A DNA stretch of 44,695 nt from a virus, in the IMG/VR virus record IMGVR_UViG_3300008113_005698, positions 1-44,695 of that record. The stretch is one strand, 5' to 3'. Positions 15,381-23,328 of the stretch are shown piece by piece (the stretch's first letter is position 1; every line of letters begins with the position of its first letter). The notes beneath the pieces were generated by a model. The model saw only the letters and a program-made list of their open reading frames with translations. It searched no databases and was not told where the DNA came from. The translations under genes and the position numbers were made by a program.

Positions 15381-16982
15381 TTATCTGCGAATTGAGGACC
15401 TATCTATCAACCAAGTTAAATCTTCATCCTCAGCTTGCCCATTTACTTTCATTTTATAGGGGTTTTCTCTAAAGTCAGTTGATGAGTAGAACATTTCATA
15501 AGAGGTCTGTGTTATTGCTCCTAATGATGTTCTTGTTAAATCTATACCTTCTTGTCTTAAACGAAGTGCAGTATCTCTAATCCACAACCCAATACCTAAT
15601 GCAAATATAAGGTCATCGTTGTAACCTCTCATTGCTTCTGCTCTACTAGCTGGTCCCCATATGAATACAAAAAATTCATCCATTATTCTTTTACTCTTTA
15701 ATACAACTGAATTTTCTTTCATATAGTTATCAATTTTAGATACTATTAATGGTCTTGTTTTTGATGATATACCAAAACCTGGTGTCATATTTTTTTCTTT
15801 ACGATACCATTTGTTTGTCCATTGTGTATCTATATCAACATATTTTATATCATCATTTGAATAAAATAAATTTCTATATTCTCTATCTAATACTTGTTGT
15901 ATGGTTGCCCATCCAATATTTGCATTATCTATAATAAGTAATGCATCATTATATTCTGTTGCTGCGTTTACTAAAAAGTTTCCAAATTCTTTTGGGTCCA
16001 ACTTTCCTTTATATTCGGCAACTTGCTCACAATTTTCTAATTCTATTATATGAAATGCAGAATAATCTGCACCATCTCCTCTAGCCACATCCGCACATAA
16101 TAAATAACTTTTAGTATAATCTGGTCTTTTCCATATCCAAAAATTACCATCAAATCCTTTTCTTTCAATTGGTTCTTCTACTCTATCTAAATACTTTACT
16201 AAAATTTCAGAATCAATGACAGTATCACCTGTTGATATAAAGTCACAATCACATTCCTGTGCTGCTCCTTTTTTACCTAATTGTATTTCTTGTTCTTCTC
16301 TCCAACTTTGGTCTCTATCAGGATGTACTGTCCAATGGAGTTTAATAGGATTGAATAGATTTGTTTTATTTTCTGCACCAACCCATACCTGATGGAACCA
16401 GTTACCCACACCATTTGGAGTAGAAAGTGCAATACAACTACCACCCGTTGATAATGTAGATTGCGCAGATGTCCATATTTCTTCAATGTAATCAATGAAC
16501 GCTGCTTCATCAAATACAAGTAATGATAAGGCTTCCGAACGACCTGCATCTGGTTTTGATGAAATTGCTTTAATTTGAGAACCATTTGTAAAACGAAGTG
16601 AAAGTTTGTTATCTTCCTGTTCCGTTACCTTTAACCAGGATGGGAGAAACTCATTCATAACTCTAACTTTAAGTACCAAGTTTTTTGCAACCTCTTGTTT
16701 AGTTGCAATTACAAGTACGTTAAAATCATTATTAAAAATCATTTTCCAAAGTGAAAATCCCGCCACCAAAGTAGAGATACCTAGCTGACGAGATTTAAGA
16801 ACAACATTAAATCTGTTGTCTTTAAAATCAGATAATACATCCTCCTGAAATGAATAAAGGTCAAATGGAATTTTACCTTTAATTGGATGTTGAATCTTAC
16901 AATATTTTCTCATAAAGTAAATAGGGTCAACGGCACACTTACCATATTCTTCCCTAATTACTTCTTTAAGAGATTTAGCCAT
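15381..16982 (-). CDS. gp17: Large terminase subunit (gp17-like packaging ATPase/nuclease)
   Basis: The 533-residue product pumps DNA into the prohead and cuts it. ATPase motifs: Walker A VLKSRQLGIST (residues 61-71), Walker B LLVFDEAAF (154-162), and the coupling-type motif ALSTPNGVGNWF (185-196). Nuclease acidic residues fit Asp298 in LLCADVARGDGADYS, Asp352 in LLIIDNANIGW, and Asp456/457 in RGYNDDLIFALG. T4 gp17 is 610 residues; this one lacks some N-terminal length but has both domains. It follows a membrane-protein gene by two bases and is upstream of the portal. Confidence 0.95.
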   Translation of the reverse strand: MAKSLKEVIREEYGKCAVDPIYFMRKYCKIQHPIKGKIPFDLYSFQEDVLSDFKDNRFNVVLKSRQLGISTLVAGFSLWKMIFNNDFNVLVIATKQEVAKNLVLKVRVMNEFLPSWLKVTEQEDNKLSLRFTNGSQIKAISSKPDAGRSEALSLLVFDEAAFIDYIEEIWTSAQSTLSTGGSCIALSTPNGVGNWFHQVWVGAENKTNLFNPIKLHWTVHPDRDQSWREEQEIQLGKKGAAQECDCDFISTGDTVIDSEILVKYLDRVEEPIERKGFDGNFWIWKRPDYTKSYLLCADVARGDGADYSAFHIIELENCEQVAEYKGKLDPKEFGNFLVNAATEYNDALLIIDNANIGWATIQQVLDREYRNLFYSNDDIKYVDIDTQWTNKWYRKEKNMTPGFGISSKTRPLIVSKIDNYMKENSVVLKSKRIMDEFFVFIWGPASRAEAMRGYNDDLIFALGIGLWIRDTALRLRQEGIDLTRTSLGAITQTSYEMFYSSTDFRENPYKMKVNGQAEDEDLTWLIDRSSIRR

Positions 16983-16984
16983 AA

Positions 16985-17632
16985 TTATTTTTTCAATTTA
17001 ATCTTCCAATATACACCACCTCCGATGTATGGAGAAAGACTTCCATTAGTACCATCTGTTACTCTATTTGCAACACCTACACCAAGTTGATAGATTTTAT
17101 CTTTTTTAGTTTTTACAATAACACCTGCACCTATATTTGAAACAACATCTGTTTTGTTAAAACCACCATTGAAACCATAGTATACTTGTGTTTTTGGCAA
17201 TTCTTTAACAATAAGAGTTTCCTTAATAGTTCTTTCTTTTACTTTGGCATCAAACGTTCTACCTAATATTTTGTTTTGTGAAATTGTATCAGTTACAGCA
17301 ACTGTCCCTAATGAATCAGGTAATACTAATACATCTTTGTATAATACTTTTGAATAGTAATCTTTTAATAATGCTGCAGTATCAATAACCGCAGGAATTA
17401 CCACTTGCTTTTCTACAATTGTTTCGTGATAGATATCTTCACCTTTTTTAGTTACTACTTTTGTTTTAACAACTTCAAACGTATCTATATCATGCTTAAT
17501 AACTTCATATTTCTTTCCTTCAATACGAATTGTTCTACCAGGCATCTTTCCACCTGGATTAAAATACTCTAATAAAATGATTGCAATCAAAACTGCTATT
17601 GCAATATTCTTAATGTTCAATAGTTTTTTCAT
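16985..17632 (-). CDS. Membrane-anchored envelope protein, possible spanin-like role
   Basis: The 215-residue product has one N-terminal transmembrane segment (NIAIAVLIAIILLEYF, about residues 8-23) preceded by basic residues. A polar periplasmic-type stretch with heptad-like and beta character follows, then a C-terminal part of short aromatic strands (YYGFNGGFNK, IGAGVIVKTKKDK, LGVGVANRV, YIGGGVYWKIKL) resembling outer-membrane strand patterns. This could span the host envelope, as spanins do, or be an unrelated membrane protein. It sits between a zinc-motif protein and terminase. Topology is visible; the lysis role is speculative. Confidence 0.5.
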   Translation of the reverse strand: MKKLLNIKNIAIAVLIAIILLEYFNPGGKMPGRTIRIEGKKYEVIKHDIDTFEVVKTKVVTKKGEDIYHETIVEKQVVIPAVIDTAALLKDYYSKVLYKDVLVLPDSLGTVAVTDTISQNKILGRTFDAKVKERTIKETLIVKELPKTQVYYGFNGGFNKTDVVSNIGAGVIVKTKKDKIYQLGVGVANRVTDGTNGSLSPYIGGGVYWKIKLKK

Positions 17633-18311
17633 AATAATTGTTTTCTATAAATAGAGGAACATATAATTCTTTTATACTTTCCCAACTTTCGTCTCTAACT
17701 TTTCTTAAATTACTCAATAATTCTCCCAAATTTTCTATATCAGAAAGTATAGATTTCTTTAGTTCTTCAAGGTTACCATTAAAATTCCATTTTTCAAACG
17801 TACCATCTTCGTTTACAATTTCGGTAGTTTGTTTTGCATCTCTATATGCTTGCTCTAATTTAGCTTGCACTTCATTAAAATATCCAATTTCATTTGATGC
17901 TATTTTCCATTTCTCATAATCATCCCACTTACCTTTTAACATTATAAGAGATTCTCTTTTTGTTAAACAATTTATACAAAAACCATTTCTTCTTACCATC
18001 ATTAAATCTTTTGATGATAACTTTATGGTATTGCAATCATTTGCTTTGCATGTTGATAATGAATCTATGTATTGACGAATGTCATCGTATTTGGAAACTG
18101 ATATTTTAAAACCTTCTTTTTGTTCCCATTCCTTTCCATCACTATCGGTCCATCTTTCACCAACTTCTCTTTTGATTTGAGGTTCACTTTCAGGTGTCCA
18201 ACCGAAAGTATCTTTTGTATTCGATGCTCTACCATAGACAGTATCTATGATTTTTTGTCTTGACTTATGGATGTGTTTATTCTTTTCGTCAAACGATTTT
18301 CTTTTTGCCAT
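17610..18311 (-). CDS. Zinc-ribbon-like protein upstream of terminase (candidate small terminase)
   Basis: The 233-residue product has a basic N-terminus, a segment WTPESEPQIKREVGERWTDS, four cysteines spaced as a zinc ribbon (Cys88, Cys93, Cys112, Cys115; CKANDCNTIK and GFCINCLT), and a long charged helix ending LSNLRKVRDESW. It lies just upstream of the membrane protein and terminase genes, near where T4 has small terminase gp16. Small terminases bind DNA, so a zinc-binding DNA recognition protein would fit, but no family signature confirms it. It overlaps the next gene by 23 bases. Confidence 0.5.
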   Translation of the reverse strand: MAKRKSFDEKNKHIHKSRQKIIDTVYGRASNTKDTFGWTPESEPQIKREVGERWTDSDGKEWEQKEGFKISVSKYDDIRQYIDSLSTCKANDCNTIKLSSKDLMMVRRNGFCINCLTKRESLIMLKGKWDDYEKWKIASNEIGYFNEVQAKLEQAYRDAKQTTEIVNEDGTFEKWNFNGNLEELKKSILSDIENLGELLSNLRKVRDESWESIKELYVPLFIENNYYEKTIEH

Positions 18312-18325
18312 ATAACTAATTTATA

Positions 18326-18347
18326 TTTGTATATATAAATATACAAA
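18326..18347 (-). promoter_or_regulatory. Promoter-like motif inside an inverted repeat
   Basis: The 12-mer TATATTTATATA (18332-18343 on the coding strand) sits inside an inverted repeat whose arms TTTGTATA and TATACAAA are perfect over eight bases and separated by six. It is in the 36-base gap between the 1351-residue gene and the 233-residue gene, 20 bases before the ATG. It could be a promoter with an operator. It marks the border between the glycan/fusion region and the packaging genes. Confidence 0.45.
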
Positions 18348-21300
18348 TTATCTTCCAAACTTAAAAATTCCTAGTATCTGATTTAATGGTGCGAATGTAC
18401 CTGTTAATTTGTAAGTGTTTCCGTTGTAGAAAAATACCAATCCTTCGTTTGGAACTAACTTATCAAATCCACCAATTGCGTTTAATCTAGCTAATTCTTT
18501 TTCTAATCTTTTTATTTGTTCTTCGGAACCCTGTGAACGTATTTGTGATATTGTACTATCTAATGAAGTTTTGATTGATTGTAATGCTTTATTAGGTTGT
18601 GCAGTTAATACTGAACTCATAAATGATAAAACTTCAGCACCAACTCCTAAAAAGATATCTTCAAATTTACGAAGGTTTCCTTTCATAATTTTATCTTTTG
18701 CATCTTTATCTACACCATCTGCCCATTTTTTAGCATCCTCATCTGTTATAGATTTTATACTAAATGCTTTGTTATCAAATGCCCATCTATTTGCTAAACC
18801 TACCTTTTCTTGTTGTTTTAATTTCTTCTTTGATTTATTTAAAAAATTAATCCACCAAGCATAATGATAATCAGCTACACCATCTGAATCTTTCAATCCA
18901 AATTCAGATTGTAGTTTAGAAATCATACCATTAAATCTACTTTTTTGAGAACTTAATTTTTCATCCTTTGGTAGTTTTGTAATAGGAGGTCCTTGTATTG
19001 TATATTTATTTTGTACATCTGCATTTACTTTTTTAATCATAGATGCCAATTTACTTTCCCCACCTTTTACTACACCAATTGCATTTCCTTTTTCATCATA
19101 CTCAACAACATTATGAAATACTAATAGATTTTGACCATAAGGTATTACGTTGGAATTTTTCGGATATATTACTTCTAAATTACAAAACGCTTTACCATCT
19201 TTGAATATTGCTTTTCTATCCTTTTCACTTAATGAATTTATTGCTGCTGATAAATCTCTCATTGCGAAATTGTATGCATCTGCCAATGGTCCTCTACCAC
19301 TAAATTTATCAGATAAAGCAGATGAATCTAATGCATTTGCTCCTGCATTTGCAAGATGTCCTTTATTACGAGCTGCAATTAATCTACCATTCTTCCAACT
19401 TACAGCCAATGCTTGTCCATCGGTTTTTTCTCTAACAACTCCCAAATTACCATCCAATGCACCATTTACTATATTTTTTAAATCACGAAAAGTTAAATTC
19501 ATTGAAATATCAAATGGATGATTCATATGTCCATATGCACCACCTTCTTTGATAATTTCTTTAGCTAAATAATCACTCAATGAATTATATACTTCTGTTT
19601 TTGTTTTATCCGAACCAGATTTAGCTGCAATACCCATATCCTCTGCAAATTTATTTGACATTGGAATAATCTTATCAATAGTATCATCAATAATCATTAC
19701 CTTCATTGGTATTGGCTTATCAGGATGTTTTAAATTATATGATGTAACTGCTGCCCATCTATGATGCCCATCGACTACATATCCATCTTTTGAAACATAT
19801 ATAGGAGCGGTGATTGCCGGATGTTCTGGGTTTTCTTCTAAAGCCCCTTCCATACCTAATACTTTTTGTCCAACTAATTCGGATTGGGTTGCTTTTAATG
19901 ATTCAACCGGTACTTCTTCGTTTGTAACTTTTATACCTTTATCTGCTAACATTTTTTTAAACATTGGTTCAGTATCAACCTCACCATCTTTATTTAATTC
20001 CATATTAGCAGCGGGTGTTCCAGGAATTGGTTTACCTTTGAATTGTGGCATTGCACTTCTTTCTATTCCTTTATTACCATCACAATACAAGTTAGTACCA
20101 GGTACTGAAATTTGGCATAAATTATATACCTCTCTCTTTATTCCGTTTTTCTTATCGTCTTCAAATTGTTTTTGTAAATCATTTATTTTTGTTGCAACTT
20201 GCTTTTTAAAATCTTCAGGAACATCTTGTAATTTAGGTTCTTTATCTATCGTTGTTCCATCTACTTTTAATCCACCACCTATTAAATCAACATGCCCATC
20301 ACCTGCTATTGTTATTGGTATTTTACCTTGTGATTGTAGTTCTTTTGTTTTCTTTAATAAGTTTAAATCTCTTGCTTTATTGAATGCAACTTGTACATCA
20401 TTTACCGGTGTTTCTATATCACCTTCGTCTTTTGGGAATGATAATCTATAAAGTGTTTCTACATCTTGTTCGGTTGGTTCTTTCCAATTTTGTATCGGCG
20501 GGAATCCAGCTTTTTTTATAGCATCGTTTAAAAACTTAACACCTTCTTTATCTAAAAAAATATTAGGTTTCATTGTATCTGTTCCTTCACCCTGTCCAAT
20601 CATACTAGCCCAGTTACCTGCCTTTACCTTACTTAAAGATAAACCAGTTGATTTAACTTGCATTGAATACAAATTAGAATTAGGATTATGCACATCCAAA
20701 TCATCACCATCAAATGTATCAATACCCGCTCCCATTTCTTTAAACTTTGGAGCTGCATATTTCATTTCATCGTTGAATTCTATTTCCCCATCTTTTCCGG
20801 TTCTACCACCTTCACCTACAAATACAACATCTTTCCATCTTTCTTCTGGAATAGTTGCTTTAACTTGTGTGATGATATCATCAACCATTTTTGTATTTTT
20901 ATGCTCAACACCATATAACTGCCCACCTTTTGTAAAAGGTAATGTTTTTATTTCTTGTTTAGATGATTCTCCTTTAAATACTTTTATTTTAGATTCAGGA
21001 TTATCACCATATGGTTTTAATTCTACTTTATTTGCAGATGGTTTAAATATATTTGGTTGTGGTTGTTGTTCTTCTCCACCATCGGTTGGTTTCTCTACCC
21101 CATTCTTCGGAAGTTCAGCTTTTTCGGAGCCGCTACTTTTGTCTGTGGTTTTAGGTTTTTCAGTAGAATTTGGTTTGGTTGTTGGTTTTTCTGCTCCTTT
21201 TTCACCTGTTGGTTCTTGTTTTGTTGCTTTTGGTTTGGCATTTGGTTCTACTGGTTTTTGTGCTCCTTTTTTTTGTACTAATGCAAGTGCCGTTTTATAT

Positions 21301-22403
21301 GCTGCACGCATACCTGGATCTTTTGCATCAGAATAGTTAAGAGCTGTTTTAACTTTAATCTTTTGTTTTGTTTTTGGATTTTCTACCGTCTGATTTAAAA
21401 CTTCTTCACTATATCCAGTACCATCTGAACTAGCTTCTGTAATTGGTTCATAGCAATATTCTTTATCGGTATCAGTTTTTTTTCTATAATCTGCTACTTT
21501 TTTTAATCTTGCATTTAATTCATCCTTTCCAGGATATCCCATACGAATACCACTCGCACCTGTCCCTACTCCAACTTCTTCTTCTACTTTTTTTAATTTA
21601 GTATAGTAATGTAAATCTTCCCAAATATGGTCTTTTGCTATTTCTGCTGCAATACGAATATCGGTTGTGTGTTCCATTTCAACTTTGATACCGATTTTAA
21701 TCTGCTCTTTTACATTCTCCATTACGTTTCTCCAATCATAATATTGGCCGGCGTATTTTTTAGCAATATCCTCTAATGATTTACTTTCCGATTTACCACC
21801 TGGAATAAATTCTTCGTTTATTTTTTTCTTTACCATGTTGAAAATGGTTTTATCCATTTTACCAAATGCATTGATAAAGAATTTTTCTTGTTGTTTTTCT
21901 GTTCCTTTTTTGAAAGCATTTCTAACTTCCGTACCACTCAATACATCTTGTTCTGGTGGGATTATATAAACATATCCTTTATCTTCGTATCCTTCTTTTT
22001 TTCCACTATTACTATATGTTTTAAAATAAGCACCTCTTAATCTTTGTGCATCTTTATCACCAACAGCTGCTACATAATAAGTTGTTTTTTTATCAAACTT
22101 ATTCATTATTTCTACCGGAGAATATGGATTTTTAATTTGAACAAATTTAGATGAAGGTACTCCGAACATTTTTGTTGCGATTTCCTTTTTATCTTTAAAT
22201 GAAAATGGAGATTTACTATCATCGGTTGCATTTGATGATGCTATAAAAACATTCCCACTACCAAATTTAGATACTAATCTTTGATAAGCGGCATAGTGTC
22301 CTCTATGAAATGGTTGGAATCTACCGGAATACACAACAACTGGTTGCATATCTTTTGCTTCCATTAATATACTTTCTACTAAAAAATTGGATAACGAATT
22401 CAT
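18348..22403 (-). CDS. Giant multi-domain protein: NMNAT-like, DGHHRW and KTDG domains
   Basis: The 1351-residue product has at least three recognisable parts. Residues 20-200 form a cytidylyltransferase-fold domain with VVYSGRFQPFHRGH (HRGH, 33-36) and SGTEVRNAF (156-164), as in NadM/NMNAT-type enzymes that join a nucleotide to a phosphate. Residues 375-455 are a Pro/Lys/Thr/Glu-rich linker. Residues about 755-920 contain NLCQISVPGTNLYCDGN and then a ParB/sulfiredoxin-like core, YVVDGHHRWAAV (876-886). Residues about 955-1110 hold REKTDGQALAVSW (Lys993), like the KxDG nucleotidyl-lysine motif of ATP-dependent ligases, with later FCNLEVIYP and LLVFHNV segments; this resembles the phage DUF6267 group as I remember it. 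The gene overlaps the SGNH gene by one base. Activities are inferred from motifs. Confidence 0.7.
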   Translation of the reverse strand: MNSLSNFLVESILMEAKDMQPVVVYSGRFQPFHRGHYAAYQRLVSKFGSGNVFIASSNATDDSKSPFSFKDKKEIATKMFGVPSSKFVQIKNPYSPVEIMNKFDKKTTYYVAAVGDKDAQRLRGAYFKTYSNSGKKEGYEDKGYVYIIPPEQDVLSGTEVRNAFKKGTEKQQEKFFINAFGKMDKTIFNMVKKKINEEFIPGGKSESKSLEDIAKKYAGQYYDWRNVMENVKEQIKIGIKVEMEHTTDIRIAAEIAKDHIWEDLHYYTKLKKVEEEVGVGTGASGIRMGYPGKDELNARLKKVADYRKKTDTDKEYCYEPITEASSDGTGYSEEVLNQTVENPKTKQKIKVKTALNYSDAKDPGMRAAYKTALALVQKKGAQKPVEPNAKPKATKQEPTGEKGAEKPTTKPNSTEKPKTTDKSSGSEKAELPKNGVEKPTDGGEEQQPQPNIFKPSANKVELKPYGDNPESKIKVFKGESSKQEIKTLPFTKGGQLYGVEHKNTKMVDDIITQVKATIPEERWKDVVFVGEGGRTGKDGEIEFNDEMKYAAPKFKEMGAGIDTFDGDDLDVHNPNSNLYSMQVKSTGLSLSKVKAGNWASMIGQGEGTDTMKPNIFLDKEGVKFLNDAIKKAGFPPIQNWKEPTEQDVETLYRLSFPKDEGDIETPVNDVQVAFNKARDLNLLKKTKELQSQGKIPITIAGDGHVDLIGGGLKVDGTTIDKEPKLQDVPEDFKKQVATKINDLQKQFEDDKKNGIKREVYNLCQISVPGTNLYCDGNKGIERSAMPQFKGKPIPGTPAANMELNKDGEVDTEPMFKKMLADKGIKVTNEEVPVESLKATQSELVGQKVLGMEGALEENPEHPAITAPIYVSKDGYVVDGHHRWAAVTSYNLKHPDKPIPMKVMIIDDTIDKIIPMSNKFAEDMGIAAKSGSDKTKTEVYNSLSDYLAKEIIKEGGAYGHMNHPFDISMNLTFRDLKNIVNGALDGNLGVVREKTDGQALAVSWKNGRLIAARNKGHLANAGANALDSSALSDKFSGRGPLADAYNFAMRDLSAAINSLSEKDRKAIFKDGKAFCNLEVIYPKNSNVIPYGQNLLVFHNVVEYDEKGNAIGVVKGGESKLASMIKKVNADVQNKYTIQGPPITKLPKDEKLSSQKSRFNGMISKLQSEFGLKDSDGVADYHYAWWINFLNKSKKKLKQQEKVGLANRWAFDNKAFSIKSITDEDAKKWADGVDKDAKDKIMKGNLRKFEDIFLGVGAEVLSFMSSVLTAQPNKALQSIKTSLDSTISQIRSQGSEEQIKRLEKELARLNAIGGFDKLVPNEGLVFFYNGNTYKLTGTFAPLNQILGIFKFGR

Positions 22404-23206
22404 TATGTATAAATATTACTAAAAAATTTTGTATATATACTTTCTGCAATTATTTTATGCCCTTCTAATGATAGGTGTGTATCTCCACATTGTTTTCCAT
22501 ATTTTGCACAAAAATCAGATTGTATTGAAAATATACGACCATTGTTGGTGAAATCGTGTATTGATGTGTATTGAATGTTTTTGTTATTTATTTTTATTAA
22601 ATTTTCTTTTATGAATTTGAATTCATCTTCACATATAACATCATACCAATGCTTATGTTGCCACAATAAAAATCCAACTTTGATTCCGATTTGAATATAT
22701 GGTTCTAATTTTTTCAGATATTTTCGTAACATATATCTAATCGCATCCATTTCAAATGAACTTGCACTAATTCCTTTTTCTATACAATAATCATATTGTT
22801 TTTCTTTATTCCATTCTTTTTTAGAACCCATACTTTCAAATTGGTCTCTATAAATGTCAGTAAATTGAATTACAATATGAGTTAATTCTTCTTTTTTAAA
22901 TGCAGTTTCTTTATCAAATCTTAATGTATCCGAATTACTTACCATTTCAGGTGTTTTTTCTGTAAGATAAAATAATCCATTTGAATTATTGCCACCATTT
23001 ATTGCTTGTGTTATATCTACACCATTTGCCATATCGGCAACTAATTTAGAAAATCTATGTTTTCTAATAAATTGATATTGTGGATATGTTAGTTCCGACT
23101 GATTATATACATGTTTCGGATGGAATACAACCGATGGTAATCCCGAATAATATTGTAATCCCTCACCCCAAGTGAATGAGCATCCTAAAAAAAGAAAAAC
23201 ATTCAT
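22403..23206 (-). CDS. SGNH/GDSL-family hydrolase
   Basis: The 267-residue product shows the SGNH pattern: block I FLGCSFTWGEG with nucleophile Ser10, and a C-terminal block with GDTHLSLEGHKI (Asp242, His244). Enzymes of this fold remove or transfer acyl groups, often acetyl, on carbohydrates. At the end of a glycan operon it could trim or acylate the sugar product, or de-acylate host polysaccharide. There is no signal peptide, so it would act in the cytoplasm or as part of the virion. The N- and C-terminal motifs are clear; the Asn and Gly blocks (GGNNSNG near residue 70) are plausible. Confidence 0.7.
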   Translation of the reverse strand: MNVFLFLGCSFTWGEGLQYYSGLPSVVFHPKHVYNQSELTYPQYQFIRKHRFSKLVADMANGVDITQAINGGNNSNGLFYLTEKTPEMVSNSDTLRFDKETAFKKEELTHIVIQFTDIYRDQFESMGSKKEWNKEKQYDYCIEKGISASSFEMDAIRYMLRKYLKKLEPYIQIGIKVGFLLWQHKHWYDVICEDEFKFIKENLIKINNKNIQYTSIHDFTNNGRIFSIQSDFCAKYGKQCGDTHLSLEGHKIIAESIYTKFFSNIYT

Positions 23207-23208
23207 TA

Positions 23209-23328
23209 TTACATATTTTTGTAAATGAATGGGTCTCTCTTACGAAGTTCTTTTATTTTCTTTTTAAATTCTTTTCTAAGCTTATATTCTTTATATAATT
23301 TCTTAAAATACGTTATAATCTTTTTCAT
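23209..23328 (-). CDS. 39-residue basic protein (small ORF)
   Basis: A complete frame of 39 codons begins with ATG at 23328, inside the last 26 bases of the glycosyltransferase gene, and ends two bases before the SGNH gene. The product is very basic and helical (MKKIITYFKKLYKEYKLRK) and ends KRDPFIYKNM. It fills what would otherwise be the only sizeable gap in the island. The coupling and the orderly helix followed by a DPFIY ending argue that it is real. I recall similar short proteins in other T4-like phages. Function unknown. Confidence 0.6.
   Translation of the reverse strand: MKKIITYFKKLYKEYKLRKEFKKKIKELRKRDPFIYKNM

Noticed and set aside
13208-18343. Plus-strand TATAAATA sequences as T4 late promoters
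   Set aside because: They would point away from all genes in the window. The motif was kept only as a coding-strand element with uncertain orientation.
20773-21336. Long plus-strand open frame (187 residues) opposite the giant protein
   Set aside because: It is the antisense shadow of the Pro/Lys/Thr-rich linker: composition is Phe/Ser/Cys-rich, and no coupling or family motif is visible. The same applies to 19810-20451.
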